In this document: one piece after another, positions 1 through 9,900 of the stretch
Layout: every line of letters starts with the position of its first letter
Numbering within the stretch: the stretch's first letter is position 1
DNA from: Planctomycetota bacterium
Lineage (GTDB): Bacteria > Planctomycetota > UBA1135 > UBA2386
Direction of reading: 5' to 3'
Assembly: GCA_016873195.1 (NCBI GenBank)
Contig: VGXW01000005.1
Span: 1-44,565, forward strand
Length of the DNA: 44,565 nt
Made by a program: the position numbers and the translations under genes
The notes under the pieces: model-generated
The model's input: only the letters and a program-made list of their open reading frames with translations
The model's database searches: none
What the model was told of the DNA's origin: nothing

Positions 1-1
1 C

Positions 2-2755
2 GGCGGCGCGGGCAAGAGTTCGCTGATCGACGAACTGCTGCGGCGGTTCCTGCTCGACCTCCCGGACCTGCGCATCGCCGTGCTGTGCGTCGATCCGACG
101 CGGCGCAAGACCGGCGGCGCCTTGCTCGGCGACCGCATCCGCATGAACGCGGCCAGCGACAGCCGCGTGTTCGTGCGCTCGATGGCGACGCGCCGCGCGA
201 ACCTGGCCCTGTCCGAGTCGGTCCGCGACGCGCTGGCGGTGCTGAAGGCGGCGGACTTCGGCCTGATCCTGCTCGAGAGCAGCGGCATCGGCCAGAGCGA
301 CACCGAGATCGTCGAGTTCGCCGACGTGTCGCTCTACGTGATGACGCCCGAGTTCGGCGCGCAGAGCCAGCTCGAGAAGATCGACATGCTCGACTACGCG
401 GACCTCGTCGCGATCAACAAGTTCGATCGCCGCGGCGCCCGCGACGCGCTGCGCGACGTCCGGAAGCAGTACCAGCGCAACAAGAAGGCCTGGCACGTGC
501 CGGCCGAGCGGATGCCGGTCCACGGCACGATGGCCGCGACCTTCGCCGACCCGGGCACGAACGTGCTCTACCGCGCGGTCGCCGACGCGCTCGAGCAGCA
601 GCGCCCGGGCCGGTTCCGCGGCACGCTGCAGCTGCCCGCCGGCGAGCCGTCGACCGAACACGTGATCCCCGGCGAACGCGTGCGCTACCTCGCCGAGATC
701 GTCGAGAACAACCAGCGCTACGACCACTGGGCGGTGGCGCAGAGCGACCTCGCCGAGCGCGCCTACGTGCTGCGCGAGGCCGCCGCGGCGCTGCCGCCGG
801 CGGCCGGGGCGCGCGCGGAGCTCGAGGCCGCCGCCGCCGCGGCCGAACAGGCGCTGGCGCCCGAGTGCCGCGAACTGCTCGCCGGCTGGGACGAACTCGT
901 CGGCAGCCTCGGCGCGGAGCACTCCGTGTTCCGCGTGCGCGACAAGGAGGTCCGGGTCGCGAACCACACGCGGTCGCTGTCGGGCCTCGTGGTGCCGAAG
1001 GTCGCGACGCCGCGGTTCCGCTCGCTCGGCCAGCGGCTGCACTGGCTCCTGACCGAGAACGTGCCGGGCCGGTTCCCGTTCGCGGCCGGCGTCTACCCGT
1101 TCAAGCGCACCGGCGAGGACCCGACGCGGCAGTTCGCGGGCGAGGGCGGCCCCGAGCGCACGAACCGCCGCTTCCACTACCTCGCGCACGGCCAGCCGTC
1201 CCGGCGCCTGTCGACGGCGTTCGACAGCGTGACGCTCTACGGCGAGGACCCCGCACTGCGGCCGGACATCCACGGCAAGATCGGCAACGCCGGCGTGTCG
1301 ATCTGCACGCTCGACGACTGCAAGCGCCTCTACTCGGGCTTCGACCTGTGCGATCCGTTGACCTCCGTGTCGATGACGATCAACGGGCCGGCGCCGATGA
1401 TGCTCGCGTTCTTCCTGAACGCGGCGATCGACCAGCAGTGCGAGCAGTGGCTCGCGCGGCACGGCGCGGTCGCCGAGGCCGACGCGGCGATCGACCGCAT
1501 CTACGCCCAGCGGGGACTCGCCCGGCCGCGCTACCGCGCAGAGCTGCCCGACGGCCACGGCGGCCTCGGCACGCTGCTGCTCGGCGTCAGCGGCGACCAG
1601 GTCGTGCCGCCGGAGGTCTACGACCAGATCCGCGCCGAGACGCTCGCGACGGTGCGCGGCACCGTGCAGGCCGACATCCTCAAGGAGGACCAGGCGCAGA
1701 ACACCTGCATCTTCAGCACCGAGTTCGCGCTGCGCACGATGGGCGACGTGCAGGAGTTCTTCACGCGGAACAGGGTGCGCAACTTCTACTCGGTGTCGAT
1801 CTCCGGCTACCACATCGCCGAGGCCGGCGCGAACCCGATCACGCAGCTCGCCTTCACGCTGGCAAACGGGTTCACCTACGTCGAGTACTACCTGTCGCGC
1901 GGCATGGCGATCGACGACTTCGCGCCGAACCTGAGCTTCTTCTTCAGCAACGGCATCGACCCCGAGTACGCGGTGATCGGCCGCGTCGCGCGGCGCATCT
2001 GGTCGAAGGCGATCAAGCACAAGTACGGCGGCAACGAGCGCAGCCAGCTGCTGAAGTACCACATCCAGACCTCGGGCCGCTCGCTGCACGCGCAGGAGAT
2101 CGACTTCAACGACATCCGCACGACGCTGCAGGCGCTCTACGCGGTCTACGACAACTGCAACTCGCTGCACACGAACTCGTACGACGAGGCGATCACGACG
2201 CCGACCGAGCAGTCGGTGCGCCGCGCGCTGGCGATCCAGCTGATCGTCAACCGCGAACTCGGCCTGGCCAAGAACGAGAACCCGCTGCAGGGTTCGTTCG
2301 TGATCGAGGAGCTGACCGACCTCGTCGAGCAGGCGGTCTACGCGGAGTTCCTGCGCCTGTCGGAGCGCGGCGGCGTGCTCGGCGCGATGGAGACGATGTA
2401 CCAGCGCGGCCGGATCCAGGACGAGTCGCTGCACTACGAGACGTTGAAGTCGACCGGCGAGCTGCCGATCGTCGGCGTCAACACGTTCCTCGGCAAGGAC
2501 GGCTCGCCGATCCAGGTCGTGCACGAGGTCATGCGCAGCACCGACGCCGAGAAGCAGGCGCAGATCGACGGCCTGCGCCTCTGCCACGCGGCGGCCGGCG
2601 AGCGCGCGGACGCGGCGCGCAAGGCGCTGCAGCAGGCGGCGCTGACCGGCGGCAACGTGTTCGCGGCCCTGGTGGAGGCGGCGAAGGTCTGCTCGCTCGG
2701 CCAGATGTCGGCGGCGCTCTACGAGGTCGGCGGCCAGTACCGGCGCAACATGTGA
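2..2755 (+). CDS. icmF: Fused isobutyryl-CoA mutase (IcmF-type), 5'-truncated
   Basis: This is an adenosylcobalamin-dependent acyl-CoA mutase with a built-in G-protein chaperone. The frame is open from base 2, ahead of the ORF-track GTG, and the first visible residues are the P-loop (GGAGKSS). The N-terminal B12-binding domain and the first P-loop glycines therefore lie outside the window. Next come the MeaB-like GTPase motifs: [20 protein letters not shown], the [11 protein letters not shown] switch and NKFD base recognition. The mutase barrel follows, with [46 protein letters not shown] and KNENPLQGS. Known IcmF proteins are about 1,090 residues; 917 are visible here. They interconvert isobutyryl-CoA and n-butyryl-CoA or related acyl-CoAs. 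Substrate choice cannot be settled by eye. It converges on the T6SS operon with an 18-bp gap. Confidence 0.93.
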   Translation, partial: GGAGKSSLIDELLRRFLLDLPDLRIAVLCVDPTRRKTGGALLGDRIRMNAASDSRVFVRSMATRRANLALSESVRDALAVLKAADFGLILLESSGIGQSDTEIVEFADVSLYVMTPEFGAQSQLEKIDMLDYADLVAINKFDRRGARDALRDVRKQYQRNKKAWHVPAERMPVHGTMAATFADPGTNVLYRAVADALEQQRPGRFRGTLQLPAGEPSTEHVIPGERVRYLAEIVENNQRYDHWAVAQSDLAERAYVLREAAAALPPAAGARAELEAAAAAAEQALAPECRELLAGWDELVGSLGAEHSVFRVRDKEVRVANHTRSLSGLVVPKVATPRFRSLGQRLHWLLTENVPGRFPFAAGVYPFKRTGEDPTRQFAGEGGPERTNRRFHYLAHGQPSRRLSTAFDSVTLYGEDPALRPDIHGKIGNAGVSICTLDDCKRLYSGFDLCDPLTSVSMTINGPAPMMLAFFLNAAIDQQCEQWLARHGAVAEADAAIDRIYAQRGLARPRYRAELPDGHGGLGTLLLGVSGDQVVPPEVYDQIRAETLATVRGTVQADILKEDQAQNTCIFSTEFALRTMGDVQEFFTRNRVRNFYSVSISGYHIAEAGANPITQLAFTLANGFTYVEYYLSRGMAIDDFAPNLSFFFSNGIDPEYAVIGRVARRIWSKAIKHKYGGNERSQLLKYHIQTSGRSLHAQEIDFNDIRTTLQALYAVYDNCNSLHTNSYDEAITTPTEQSVRRALAIQLIVNRELGLAKNENPLQGSFVIEELTDLVEQAVYAEFLRLSERGGVLGAMETMYQRGRIQDESLHYETLKSTGELPIVGVNTFLGKDGSPIQVVHEVMRSTDAEKQAQIDGLRLCHAAAGERADAARKALQQAALTGGNVFAALVEAAKVCSLGQMSAALYEVGGQYRRNM

Positions 2756-2759
2756 CCGC

Positions 2760-2773
2760 GCCGGCGCGCCGGC
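2760..2773. terminator. Perfect 14-bp GC palindrome between convergent genes
   Basis: GCCGGCGCGCCGGC is fully self-complementary and fills the gap between the stops of the mutase (+) and the sigma factor (-). It has no T-run, so it may be a bidirectional terminator stem or just GC-rich sequence. Confidence 0.3.
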
Positions 2774-3487
2774 TCACACCCACTGGCGCGTCCAGCCCGG
2801 CACGCGCTTGCCGAGTTCGTCGACCTTCGTCGCGAGGCACTCGCGCACGAGGTCGCGCGCGCGCATGTAGTGGCTGCGCAGCGTGACCTCCTTGATGCCG
2901 CCGAGCTCCGCCGAGATCTCGGCGAACGACAGTTCGCGCTGGCGCCGCATCTCGTAGACGGCGCGCATCTGCTTCGGCAGCTGCTGGGCGCACTCCTGCT
3001 CGGCCCTCTCGAGTTCGCGGAAGCGCACGATGCCGGTCGGGGTCTCGCCGCCGGCCGGCGCGTTGGCGACGATCGAGCCCGGGTTCGCGTCGCCGTCGCC
3101 GGCCGCGGTCTCGCCGCGGCCGACCAGGCCCAGCCGCCGGTCGCGGTCGAAGCGGCGCCACATGTCGCGCCACACGTTGCCGCCGATCGTCTGCACCCAG
3201 CGCCAGAACGAGTCGTGCCCGCGGTCCTCGTAGTTGTGGATCGAGGTCATCACCTTCGCCATCAGGTCGCTGACGAAGTCGTGGAACTCGGTGCCCGGCG
3301 GGAACGAGCAGTTGCCGAAGCGCGTGCGCAGGTAGTAGACGATCTTCGCCGACAGCGCGGTCCAGGCCCGCGCGGCTTCGCCGCTGACGGCCTCGCGGAC
3401 GAGGAACTGCGTCTCGCCGCCGGCCGGGGGCTGCTCCGCGACGGGCGCTGGTTGCGGTCCGGACGTGTTCTTCTTGGGCTTGGTCAT
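2774..3487 (-). CDS. ECF-like RNA polymerase sigma factor at the end of the T6SS operon
   Basis: A 237-residue sigma-70 family protein. A proline-rich tail (MTKPKKNTSGPQPAPVAEQ) precedes a region-2-like helical block (about residues 45-115; FHDFVSDLMAKVMTSIHNYE and FWRWVQTIGGNVWRDMWRR). A low-complexity linker leads to a region-4 helix-turn-helix (about 165-220; LPKQMRAVYEMRRQRELSFAEIS, then EVTLRSHYMRARDLVRE). No region 1 or 3 is visible, as in ECF sigmas. The ATG lies 18 bp after the TagF stop on the same strand, so it is probably the last gene of the T6SS unit. No anti-sigma factor is seen beside it. Inference: it directs RNA polymerase to T6SS or effector promoters elsewhere. Confidence 0.8.
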   Translation of the reverse strand: MTKPKKNTSGPQPAPVAEQPPAGGETQFLVREAVSGEAARAWTALSAKIVYYLRTRFGNCSFPPGTEFHDFVSDLMAKVMTSIHNYEDRGHDSFWRWVQTIGGNVWRDMWRRFDRDRRLGLVGRGETAAGDGDANPGSIVANAPAGGETPTGIVRFRELERAEQECAQQLPKQMRAVYEMRRQRELSFAEISAELGGIKEVTLRSHYMRARDLVRECLATKVDELGKRVPGWTRQWV

Positions 3488-3505
3488 CGCGGGGCCCCGC
3501 GGCAG

Positions 3506-4366
3506 CTAGCGGCTCGTGAGGAAGCTCCCGAGGTCGGCGCCGGCTGCCGGCATCGGCGTGCGCGCGGCGAACGACGCCGGGATCGGCACCGCGCCGGGGT
3601 CGGTGTCGAAGGCTGCCCCGGACGCGCAATCATGCCACAGCAACGCCTCGAAGTGGCTCGGCACCGCGTAGTCGAACGACAGCCGCCAGGCGATGCCGCC
3701 GTCGGCCTCCTGCCAGAACAGCATGCCGGGCACCTGCTGGCCGAGCCGCTGCAGCAGCGCGGCGCCCGCCGCGAGATGGCGCAGATCGCCTTGCCACCGG
3801 CCGCGCAGCACGAAGTTCGGGCGGCGGCCGCCCGAGAACGCGTAGTCGATCGCGCGCAGGCGCGCCGGCAGCCCGCCCGGCGTGCCGTCGGCCCAGGCCG
3901 CGGCGGTGGTGGTGGCGAGCCAGGCCGCCTGCTGCGCCTCGCCGTCCGCGTCGAGCCCCGTGCGCAGCGAGCCGACGTGCTCGCGCAGTGCCGGCACGTC
4001 GAGGCCCGCGCGGCCGGCCTCGGCGACCGCCGTCGCGCGGGCGAAGAAGCCCGGCGCCGCGGCGAGCACCTGCGCGGTCGACTCGACCTCGCGCGCCGTG
4101 CCGAACACGAGCAGCGGGAACCGCCGGCCCGCGCGGTCGCGGCTCGGCACCAGCGCGCCGAACACCGCGAGCGCGGTGGCGGGCCGCTGCCAGACGAAGC
4201 GCACCGGGGCCTGCGGATCGGGACGCTGGCCGGCCAGCGCCAGGCGCGACCAGCCGTCGTGGAACCACTCGAGCGTGCGGCCGTCGGGGCCTTCCGCCGG
4301 CAGCCACTTCTGGAAGTCGCCCGCGGTGGGCAGCTTGCCGAAGAACCCGGTCCCGCAGAGGCGCAT
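3506..4366 (-). CDS. tagF: Type VI secretion-associated protein TagF
   Basis: 286 residues in the TagF (DUF2094) family. The hallmark N-terminus is present (GFFGKLPTAGDFQKWLP, then WFHDGWSRL), as are the conserved FVWQRP and ALVPSRDRAGRRFPLLVF segments. TagF is a cytoplasmic T6SS accessory protein and acts in some species as a post-translational repressor that binds Fha. The ORF track extends this frame to 4867, but the extension only shadows tssM. The ATG at 4366 lies 2 bp after the tssM stop and gives the canonical family start. Neighbours on both sides are on the same strand, so it is cotranscribed with the membrane-complex genes. Confidence 0.9.
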   Translation of the reverse strand: MRLCGTGFFGKLPTAGDFQKWLPAEGPDGRTLEWFHDGWSRLALAGQRPDPQAPVRFVWQRPATALAVFGALVPSRDRAGRRFPLLVFGTAREVESTAQVLAAAPGFFARATAVAEAGRAGLDVPALREHVGSLRTGLDADGEAQQAAWLATTTAAAWADGTPGGLPARLRAIDYAFSGGRRPNFVLRGRWQGDLRHLAAGAALLQRLGQQVPGMLFWQEADGGIAWRLSFDYAVPSHFEALLWHDCASGAAFDTDPGAVPIPASFAARTPMPAAGADLGSFLTSR

Positions 4367-4368
4367 GG

Positions 4369-7300
4369 TCAGCGGTCCTTCCAGAGCCTGCGCGACAGCG
4401 TGTAGCTGTCGCCGGGCCAGGCCGGGTTGAACACCCGCGCGACCTCGGGCCGGCGGCACTGCACGATCAACAGCACCTTGTCGGGCCTGCCGATCAGCCC
4501 GATCTCGCTGAGCCACTCGCGGTCGTTCTCCTGCCGCACGTTGCCGATCGCGAACAGCCGCAGCAGGCTCCACAGCCCCGGCACGAGCCGCTGGCCGTTC
4601 AGCAGGTTCTCCGGCACCCGCTGGCGCCGCTCGTCGATGAGGTCCTTGATCGACAACGACACGCCCTGGCCGTCGACGAGTTCGACCGTCAGCGCGAGGC
4701 TCTCGGTCGCGCGCATCGACCAGTCGACCGGACGGCCGACCCCGAGCGCGCGGTTCTCGCCGTCGAGGCGCACGCTGCCGATCGCGCCGCCTTGCCTCTG
4801 GATCTCGAGCGTGCACTCGAGGTTCGGCGCCGGCTGCACGACCTGGCCGGCGTAGAGGATGTCGCACAGGTCACCGGCCGAGGCGGCGTCGGCGACGAAC
4901 TCGGGATCCGGCGCGAACGCGTCCTTCGGCTCGAGTTTCCCGATCGTCGCGGCAAGCGTGAGCATCGACTCGAGCGCGCGCGCCAGTTCCGCCGCGTCCG
5001 CCTCGTCCGCGGCGTCGCGCGCGAACGGGAAGCCGTTCTGCAGCTTCTCCCAGTCGGGGAACACGACCTTGTCCGCGTGCTGCTGGATCTCCGCGCGGCA
5101 CGCCGCGCGCTCGCGCGCGACCATCGCCTCGACCAGCGACAGTTCGAGTTCGAAGAACGGATCGCGCTGCGGCCCGGCGCTCCAGTTCAGGCCCTCGACG
5201 CGCGCGCGCTCGTCGGCGAGCCACTTCGCCGCCGCGCGCGCGCGGTCCACCACCTGCGCGAGCGTCGCCTCGGCGCGCGGGCGGCCGGGGCCCTTGTCCC
5301 AGGGTGGTTCGTTGACGAGCTGCATGCCCTGCAGCGACTCGACCATCGCGGCCAGCTCCTTGCTGCGCTCGGCGGCGAGCGGCCCGCGCTTGCCGAGCAC
5401 CTCGCCAGCGATGCGGTGCGCGGCGACGAGTTCGGGCACGATCCCGAGGCGCTTCGTGCCCTCGCCGTCGGCGGCCGCCGGGATCTCCTCGCGCGCCTTC
5501 GCGAGCGCCGCGAGTCCGCCCAGCAGCTGGCTCCAGCCGGCCTCGAAGTCGGTGGCGAGCACGCGCAGGAACTCCTCGCGTTGCTGCGCCACGTGGTCGA
5601 CCCAGCCGCCCCCGAGCAGGTCCGCGAGCGGCTGCCGCGACGCCGCGCCCGTCATCAGCTGCGCCTTCTGCACGTCGGCGTCGAGGTCGGCGAACAGCTG
5701 CTCGAGGGTCGGCGCCGTGGACTTCGCCGAAGCGCTGCCGAGCAGCGTGCCCGTGGCTTCGAGTTGCAGGGCCTTGCTGCTCCAGTTGCGCGCGACGGCC
5801 ACGTTGCAGTCGCCGAACCGCGTCCTGCGGTCCTTGGTGCCCGCCCACGCCTTCGGGAACAACTGCGCCGTCGTCAGTTCCTTGGCCTCGCGCAGGTCGC
5901 TCTGCTGCTCCTTGCCGAGCAGCGCCAGCAGCCGCTTGCGCGCATCGTCGAGCGCGACGCGCGCCTCCGGGATCGTCAGCTCGAGGTCGGCGGCCGCGAA
6001 CAGCCGTTCGAAGTGCTTCGTCTGGCTCTCGCCGTCGCCGACCGCCTTCCGCCAGATCGCTGCCGCGCTGTCCTTCTGCTCGGGACGCCGCCGGCGGAAC
6101 GCCTCCACACCCGCCGCGACGTCCGCCAGTTCGCGCTCGGCCGCGGCGGCCAGCTCGAAGCGCTGCTGCTTCTGCGGACCGTCGGCCGGCGCCGGCTCGC
6201 CCTCCGCCGGCAACTTCGCGACGGCGGCCGCCGCGGCTTTGGCCACGTGGGCGCCGAGCCGCCCGTTGGCGAACGCCTGCAGCGAGCGCCGGTAGTGCTG
6301 TTCGAGGTGGTCGATCACGCCCCCGCGCTCGAGGTGGTGGCTGCCGCTCTCGAGCAGCCGCAGTTGGGCGTCGAGCGCCGCGCGCAGCTCCTCCGGGCCG
6401 CTCTCCCCGGGCGCCGCGATCGCCGCCCGGATGCGGTCGGCATCCGCGGCGAACCCGCTGCGCGTGCCCCAGTCCCAGACGATCGTCGCGACCGCGGCGA
6501 GACCGAGCGCCGCCGCCGTGCCGAGGCGCAACCACTTCGCCTGCCGCGCCGCGCGCACGCTCGGCGCCGCGAGGCCGGCGTCCTCGAACACGACCTTCGT
6601 GAACAGGTCGTCGACGAAGTAGCAGCGCCGCGATTCCTCCGGCACGTCCTGCTCGAGGTCGGCGGGCCGCAGCACCTTCAGGATCTTGTCGATCGTCGTG
6701 CCTTCCTGCGTGCCGCTGGTGAAGTAGACGCCGCGGATCGGCGACACCTCCTGGTAGGGGTTGTCCTGCTGCAGCTGCGTCAGGAAAGCCTGCAGCCGTT
6801 CCTTCACGCGCAGGAACTGCAGCGGGAACGCGTAGAGCTGCGCCTTGCGCTTCTTGAAGTGGTCGCTCGCGAGCAGGTCGACGCGGCGCACGCACAGCGA
6901 CCGGTACAGCTCGTCGAACTCGCGGCCGAACTGCTCGGCCAGCGCGAAGTCCGCGCCGCGCTGGAACGGGAACGTGAAGCCCCAGACCTGCCGGCGCTGC
7001 TCCTTGTTCAGCGTGTCGAACGTCTCGACGAAACCGCGCAGGCGGTCGCACTTGGTGAACACGACGTAGATCGGGAACACCGTCTGCAACTCGCGAGTGA
7101 GCTCGTCGACGCGGTCGCGCACGCTCTCGGCGTGCGCCTGCATCTCGGCCTCGCTCGCCTCGATCAGCTCCGGCAGCCCGATCGCGACGATCGCGCCGTT
7201 GACGGGGCGATGCTTCCGGCCCCGTTTCAGCAGCTTCAGGAACGCCATCCACTCCTCGCGGTCCTCGGCTTCGGTCGTGTAGCGGCCGGCGGTGTCGAGC

Positions 7301-7815
7301 AGGATGCCGCGGTCGGCGAACCACCAGTCGCAGTTCTTGGTGCCGCCGAGCCCGCGGATCGCGCTGCGCCCTTTGGTCATGTACGGGAAACTGAGCCCGG
7401 ACTGCCGCAGCAGCGTGCTCTTGCCCGAACCCGGCGGGCCGATCAGCACGAACCACGGGATCGAGTGCAGCGCCGCGCGGCCCATCTTCGACTTGCGCAG
7501 CAGTTCGAGCGATTCGTCGAACTGGCTCTTCAGCTGCTCGAGGTCGGCGCGCTGGTCGGGGCGCGTGCCGCCGAGCTGCGAGTCGCCCTGCGCCCGGAGC
7601 GCCTGCTCGAGCGTCGACGCGGCCCTCGCGGCGGCGCGCTGCTGCAGCGCGACGGCGGCGGCGAACCCCGCGACCACGGCGCCCGCGGCGACGTGCAGCC
7701 AGGTCCAGTCGACGCCGGACAGGTAGCCGACGAAGTAGATCGCCAGCACGAGCAGCGCGACGACGAGCAGGCCGACGATGCGCTGCGACAGCAGGCCAAC
7801 GAGGAGCTTCGGCAT
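4369..7815 (-). CDS. tssM: T6SS membrane-complex ATPase-like subunit TssM (VasK/IcmF)
   Basis: 1,148 residues, normal for TssM. Two N-terminal membrane segments (about residues 11-32 and 40-57) flank a short loop. A cytoplasmic GTPase-like domain follows with Walker A GPPGSGKST (126-134), GGTKNCDWWFADRGILLDTAGRY and the NTPase-type FTKCDRLRGF. A third membrane helix lies near residue 435-455 (LGTAAALGLAAVATIVWDW). The large C-terminal half is periplasmic and ends in the conserved beta-rich domain (PAWPGDSYTLSRRLW). TssM spans the inner membrane and joins TssL and TssJ in the trans-envelope channel. This IcmF/VasK is unrelated to the fused mutase, also called IcmF, at the start of the window. 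Confidence 0.95.
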   Translation of the reverse strand: MPKLLVGLLSQRIVGLLVVALLVLAIYFVGYLSGVDWTWLHVAAGAVVAGFAAAVALQQRAAARAASTLEQALRAQGDSQLGGTRPDQRADLEQLKSQFDESLELLRKSKMGRAALHSIPWFVLIGPPGSGKSTLLRQSGLSFPYMTKGRSAIRGLGGTKNCDWWFADRGILLDTAGRYTTEAEDREEWMAFLKLLKRGRKHRPVNGAIVAIGLPELIEASEAEMQAHAESVRDRVDELTRELQTVFPIYVVFTKCDRLRGFVETFDTLNKEQRRQVWGFTFPFQRGADFALAEQFGREFDELYRSLCVRRVDLLASDHFKKRKAQLYAFPLQFLRVKERLQAFLTQLQQDNPYQEVSPIRGVYFTSGTQEGTTIDKILKVLRPADLEQDVPEESRRCYFVDDLFTKVVFEDAGLAAPSVRAARQAKWLRLGTAAALGLAAVATIVWDWGTRSGFAADADRIRAAIAAPGESGPEELRAALDAQLRLLESGSHHLERGGVIDHLEQHYRRSLQAFANGRLGAHVAKAAAAAVAKLPAEGEPAPADGPQKQQRFELAAAAERELADVAAGVEAFRRRRPEQKDSAAAIWRKAVGDGESQTKHFERLFAAADLELTIPEARVALDDARKRLLALLGKEQQSDLREAKELTTAQLFPKAWAGTKDRRTRFGDCNVAVARNWSSKALQLEATGTLLGSASAKSTAPTLEQLFADLDADVQKAQLMTGAASRQPLADLLGGGWVDHVAQQREEFLRVLATDFEAGWSQLLGGLAALAKAREEIPAAADGEGTKRLGIVPELVAAHRIAGEVLGKRGPLAAERSKELAAMVESLQGMQLVNEPPWDKGPGRPRAEATLAQVVDRARAAAKWLADERARVEGLNWSAGPQRDPFFELELSLVEAMVARERAACRAEIQQHADKVVFPDWEKLQNGFPFARDAADEADAAELARALESMLTLAATIGKLEPKDAFAPDPEFVADAASAGDLCDILYAGQVVQPAPNLECTLEIQRQGGAIGSVRLDGENRALGVGRPVDWSMRATESLALTVELVDGQGVSLSIKDLIDERRQRVPENLLNGQRLVPGLWSLLRLFAIGNVRQENDREWLSEIGLIGRPDKVLLIVQCRRPEVARVFNPAWPGDSYTLSRRLWKDR

Positions 7816-7819
7816 GGGG

Positions 7820-8527
7820 CTATCGGGTGGCGTCCCTCAGGGTCTGGCCGACGTCGAGCGCGTTCCACCAGGTCAACAGCTCGGAGATGCCGTGCAGCAG
7901 GCCGATCACGGCGAGCCCGGCGGCGACGATCAGCCAGGTCGGCAGCCGGCCGACGCTGCGCGCGACCGACTCCTTCTGCTCCCAGTGCGGCGCGAGCGGC
8001 GTCGTCTCGCGGCCCTCGTTGATGCGGCGGCTCACCGACCACAGGATCTCGCGCAGGCGTTCGGCGCCCGACGCGTCGATGTGCATGCCCTTGAAGCCGA
8101 GGCTCAGGCAGGTCGCGTGGACCTCCAGCACGGCGACCGTGTCGGCGCCGAGCCGGCCGCCGCGGCCGAGGTTCTCGAGCCGTTTGAAGAACTCCTCGCC
8201 GGCGTTGAACTCGGCGAACAGCTCGGCGGCGAGCGGCCGCCGCAGCCACTCCTCGCGCATGGCCCAACGGCTCGCCAGCACGACCTCGTCGAGCAGCGCG
8301 ACGATCGCGTACTTGGCCTGGTCGACGGTCTCCTTGGCGAAGCCGTGCTCGCGGCCGGCGGCGTCGAGCTGCGCCAGCAGTTCGCGCGCGCGCGCCGTCG
8401 TCGCGTCGTAACGCGGCGGTTCGGCGGCCTTCGACTCGACCGGGCCGGCCTGCAGCTCGACGACGAACGCGAAGAGGCCCGCGCAGAGGTCGCACAAGGT
8501 GGTGATGCGGTCGGCGGTCCGGGTCAT
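7820..8527 (-). CDS. tssL: T6SS inner-membrane protein TssL (DotU family)
   Basis: 235 residues. The cytoplasmic DotU fold carries the family pattern AMREEWLRRPLAAELFAEFN, GEEFFKRLENL and ATCLSLGFKG. A single C-terminal membrane anchor follows (about 198-218; LPTWLIVAAGLAVIGLLHGI). No peptidoglycan-binding OmpA-like extension is present, so wall anchoring would need another protein. The ATG at 8527 overlaps the tssK stop as ATGA, and the stop lies 4 bp before the tssM start, which fits translational coupling. The ORF-track start at 9406 is an artefact of reading through tssK in another frame. Confidence 0.93.
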   Translation of the reverse strand: MTRTADRITTLCDLCAGLFAFVVELQAGPVESKAAEPPRYDATTARARELLAQLDAAGREHGFAKETVDQAKYAIVALLDEVVLASRWAMREEWLRRPLAAELFAEFNAGEEFFKRLENLGRGGRLGADTVAVLEVHATCLSLGFKGMHIDASGAERLREILWSVSRRINEGRETTPLAPHWEQKESVARSVGRLPTWLIVAAGLAVIGLLHGISELLTWWNALDVGQTLRDATR

Positions 8528-9870
8528 GGGCTCACCTTCTTCACGCACAGGCACTCGACCTGCACGTCCTCGAACTCGGTCGGCACCGAGATGCACAGCG
8601 TGCGCGCGTCGCGCACCGCGTCCCAGTGCCTGCCCTCGCGCGACAGCGCGAAGTAGTGGCAACCCGGCCGCTGCGGGATGTCGCTCGGCGGCACCGGCAC
8701 GTGCGTCAGCACGACGCCGCGAAGGTTCGCCATGCGGATCGCCTCCATCGACGCCGGCGAGGTCACGCGCACCTTGAACGGCGCCTCGCGGGTGAACTTG
8801 TCCGGCGACGACGGGCCCGACAGCACGAGGTAGAAGTCGGCGGCCAGCAGCGCGTCGTCCTCGATCAGGCCGAGCCACTCGTCCGGCGGCTTGCGCTTCA
8901 GCGGGATGCCGACGCAGCTCTCCGGCGCGATCGTCTGCGGCAGCTCGCGCAGGTGCTTGTCGAGCGCCTGGAACGTCGCCGTCAAGTCCTGGTGGTCGTA
9001 CGGCGGCACGCCGGCCGCCGACCTGTCGGGCGCGTAGGTGCACAGCGCCCCGGCCAGCGCCGCCAGCGTGGCGTAGGCCTGCTCGGGGTGCGTGCCCGGC
9101 GTGCGGCAGTGGTGCGCGACGAGCGGCAGGTGGCTGTTGACGGTGTGCCGCAGCCAGAAGCCCGCCGCGTCGGCCGAAGTGAACTGCACGCTGCCGCCGA
9201 TGCGCTGGCCACGCTTCTGCGCCAACTCCTCGCTCTTGCTGGCCAGGAACTCGGCCGTGCGTTTGAGCTGGTCGCGCAAGGTCTTCGCGGCACCGAGGCA
9301 CAGGCAGGTCGGCACGAAGGCCTTGTCGAGCTGGAACGCCGAGCCGCTGCGTCTGATGCGCGCGACCTCGAGCGCCTGGAAGCCGTCGAGCGCTTCGCCG
9401 TGCCACAGCACGCGCAGGTCGAGGTCGCCGACCGCCACGTCGCGCGTCGCGGTGCCGGCGAAGTCGTCGGTGATCTCGAGCTTGCGGCGGCGGTAGCGGC
9501 CGATCGCGCTGGCGTCGTCAGCGCGCGACAACATGCCGCCGGCGCGGCCTTCGCGCACCGCGAGGTGCACGCCGAGCACCTCGTGCCCGGGCCGCAACGC
9601 GTCGGCGAACCGGCGCCGGGCCGGCAGCGGGTCCAGCGACGGCGCGCGGAACACGAGCCCGTCGCGGAACACGCCGGCGGCCTGCAGCAGCACGAACTCG
9701 CCCTGCGCGATCGCCTCCTCGTCGATCTCGAGCGCGAGCAGCCCGTGGCCGTGCGGCGACAGCGCGCCGGCGCGGCCGTGCAGCTGCTGCAGCAGGTGGC
9801 GTTCGAAGGCCTGGAAGTGCTGCGGGCCGAGGAACATGCCCTCCTCCCACAGGATCTTCTCGTTGGTCAC
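8524..9870 (-). CDS. tssK: T6SS baseplate protein TssK
   Basis: 448 residues, the usual TssK (VasE) size. The N-terminal signature ILWEEGMFLGPQHFQAFERH is near canonical. The central part holds the predicted shell and helical domain (RDQLKRTAEFLASKSEELAQ). The C-terminal domain ends in VPTEFEDVQVECLCVKKV. TssK is the trimeric adaptor that links the phage-like baseplate to the TssL/TssM membrane complex. Its usual partners TssE, TssF and TssG are not in the window, so the baseplate must be completed from another locus. Confidence 0.94.
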   Translation of the reverse strand: MTNEKILWEEGMFLGPQHFQAFERHLLQQLHGRAGALSPHGHGLLALEIDEEAIAQGEFVLLQAAGVFRDGLVFRAPSLDPLPARRRFADALRPGHEVLGVHLAVREGRAGGMLSRADDASAIGRYRRRKLEITDDFAGTATRDVAVGDLDLRVLWHGEALDGFQALEVARIRRSGSAFQLDKAFVPTCLCLGAAKTLRDQLKRTAEFLASKSEELAQKRGQRIGGSVQFTSADAAGFWLRHTVNSHLPLVAHHCRTPGTHPEQAYATLAALAGALCTYAPDRSAAGVPPYDHQDLTATFQALDKHLRELPQTIAPESCVGIPLKRKPPDEWLGLIEDDALLAADFYLVLSGPSSPDKFTREAPFKVRVTSPASMEAIRMANLRGVVLTHVPVPPSDIPQRPGCHYFALSREGRHWDAVRDARTLCISVPTEFEDVQVECLCVKKVSP

Positions 9871-9900
9871 GGCGTCGCCCTCCGCGCGGATTGCACCGGG

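Noticed and set aside
85-2886. 933-residue ORF overlapping the mutase
   Set aside because: Arginine- and proline-rich shadow in another frame. The mutase frame has intact catalytic motifs.
3988-8022. 1,344-residue plus-strand ORF, and similar long plus-strand ORFs at 10319-13918 and 27463-29955
   Set aside because: Low-complexity Arg/Ala/Glu/Leu composition opposite tssM, the FHA gene and hypD, all with recognisable families. These are antisense artefacts of high GC.
4369-8527. Dot/Icm type IV secretion genes (IcmF, DotU)
   Set aside because: IcmF- and DotU-like proteins occur with TssK, TssJ, TagF and FHA here, which defines T6SS. No other Dot/Icm genes are present.
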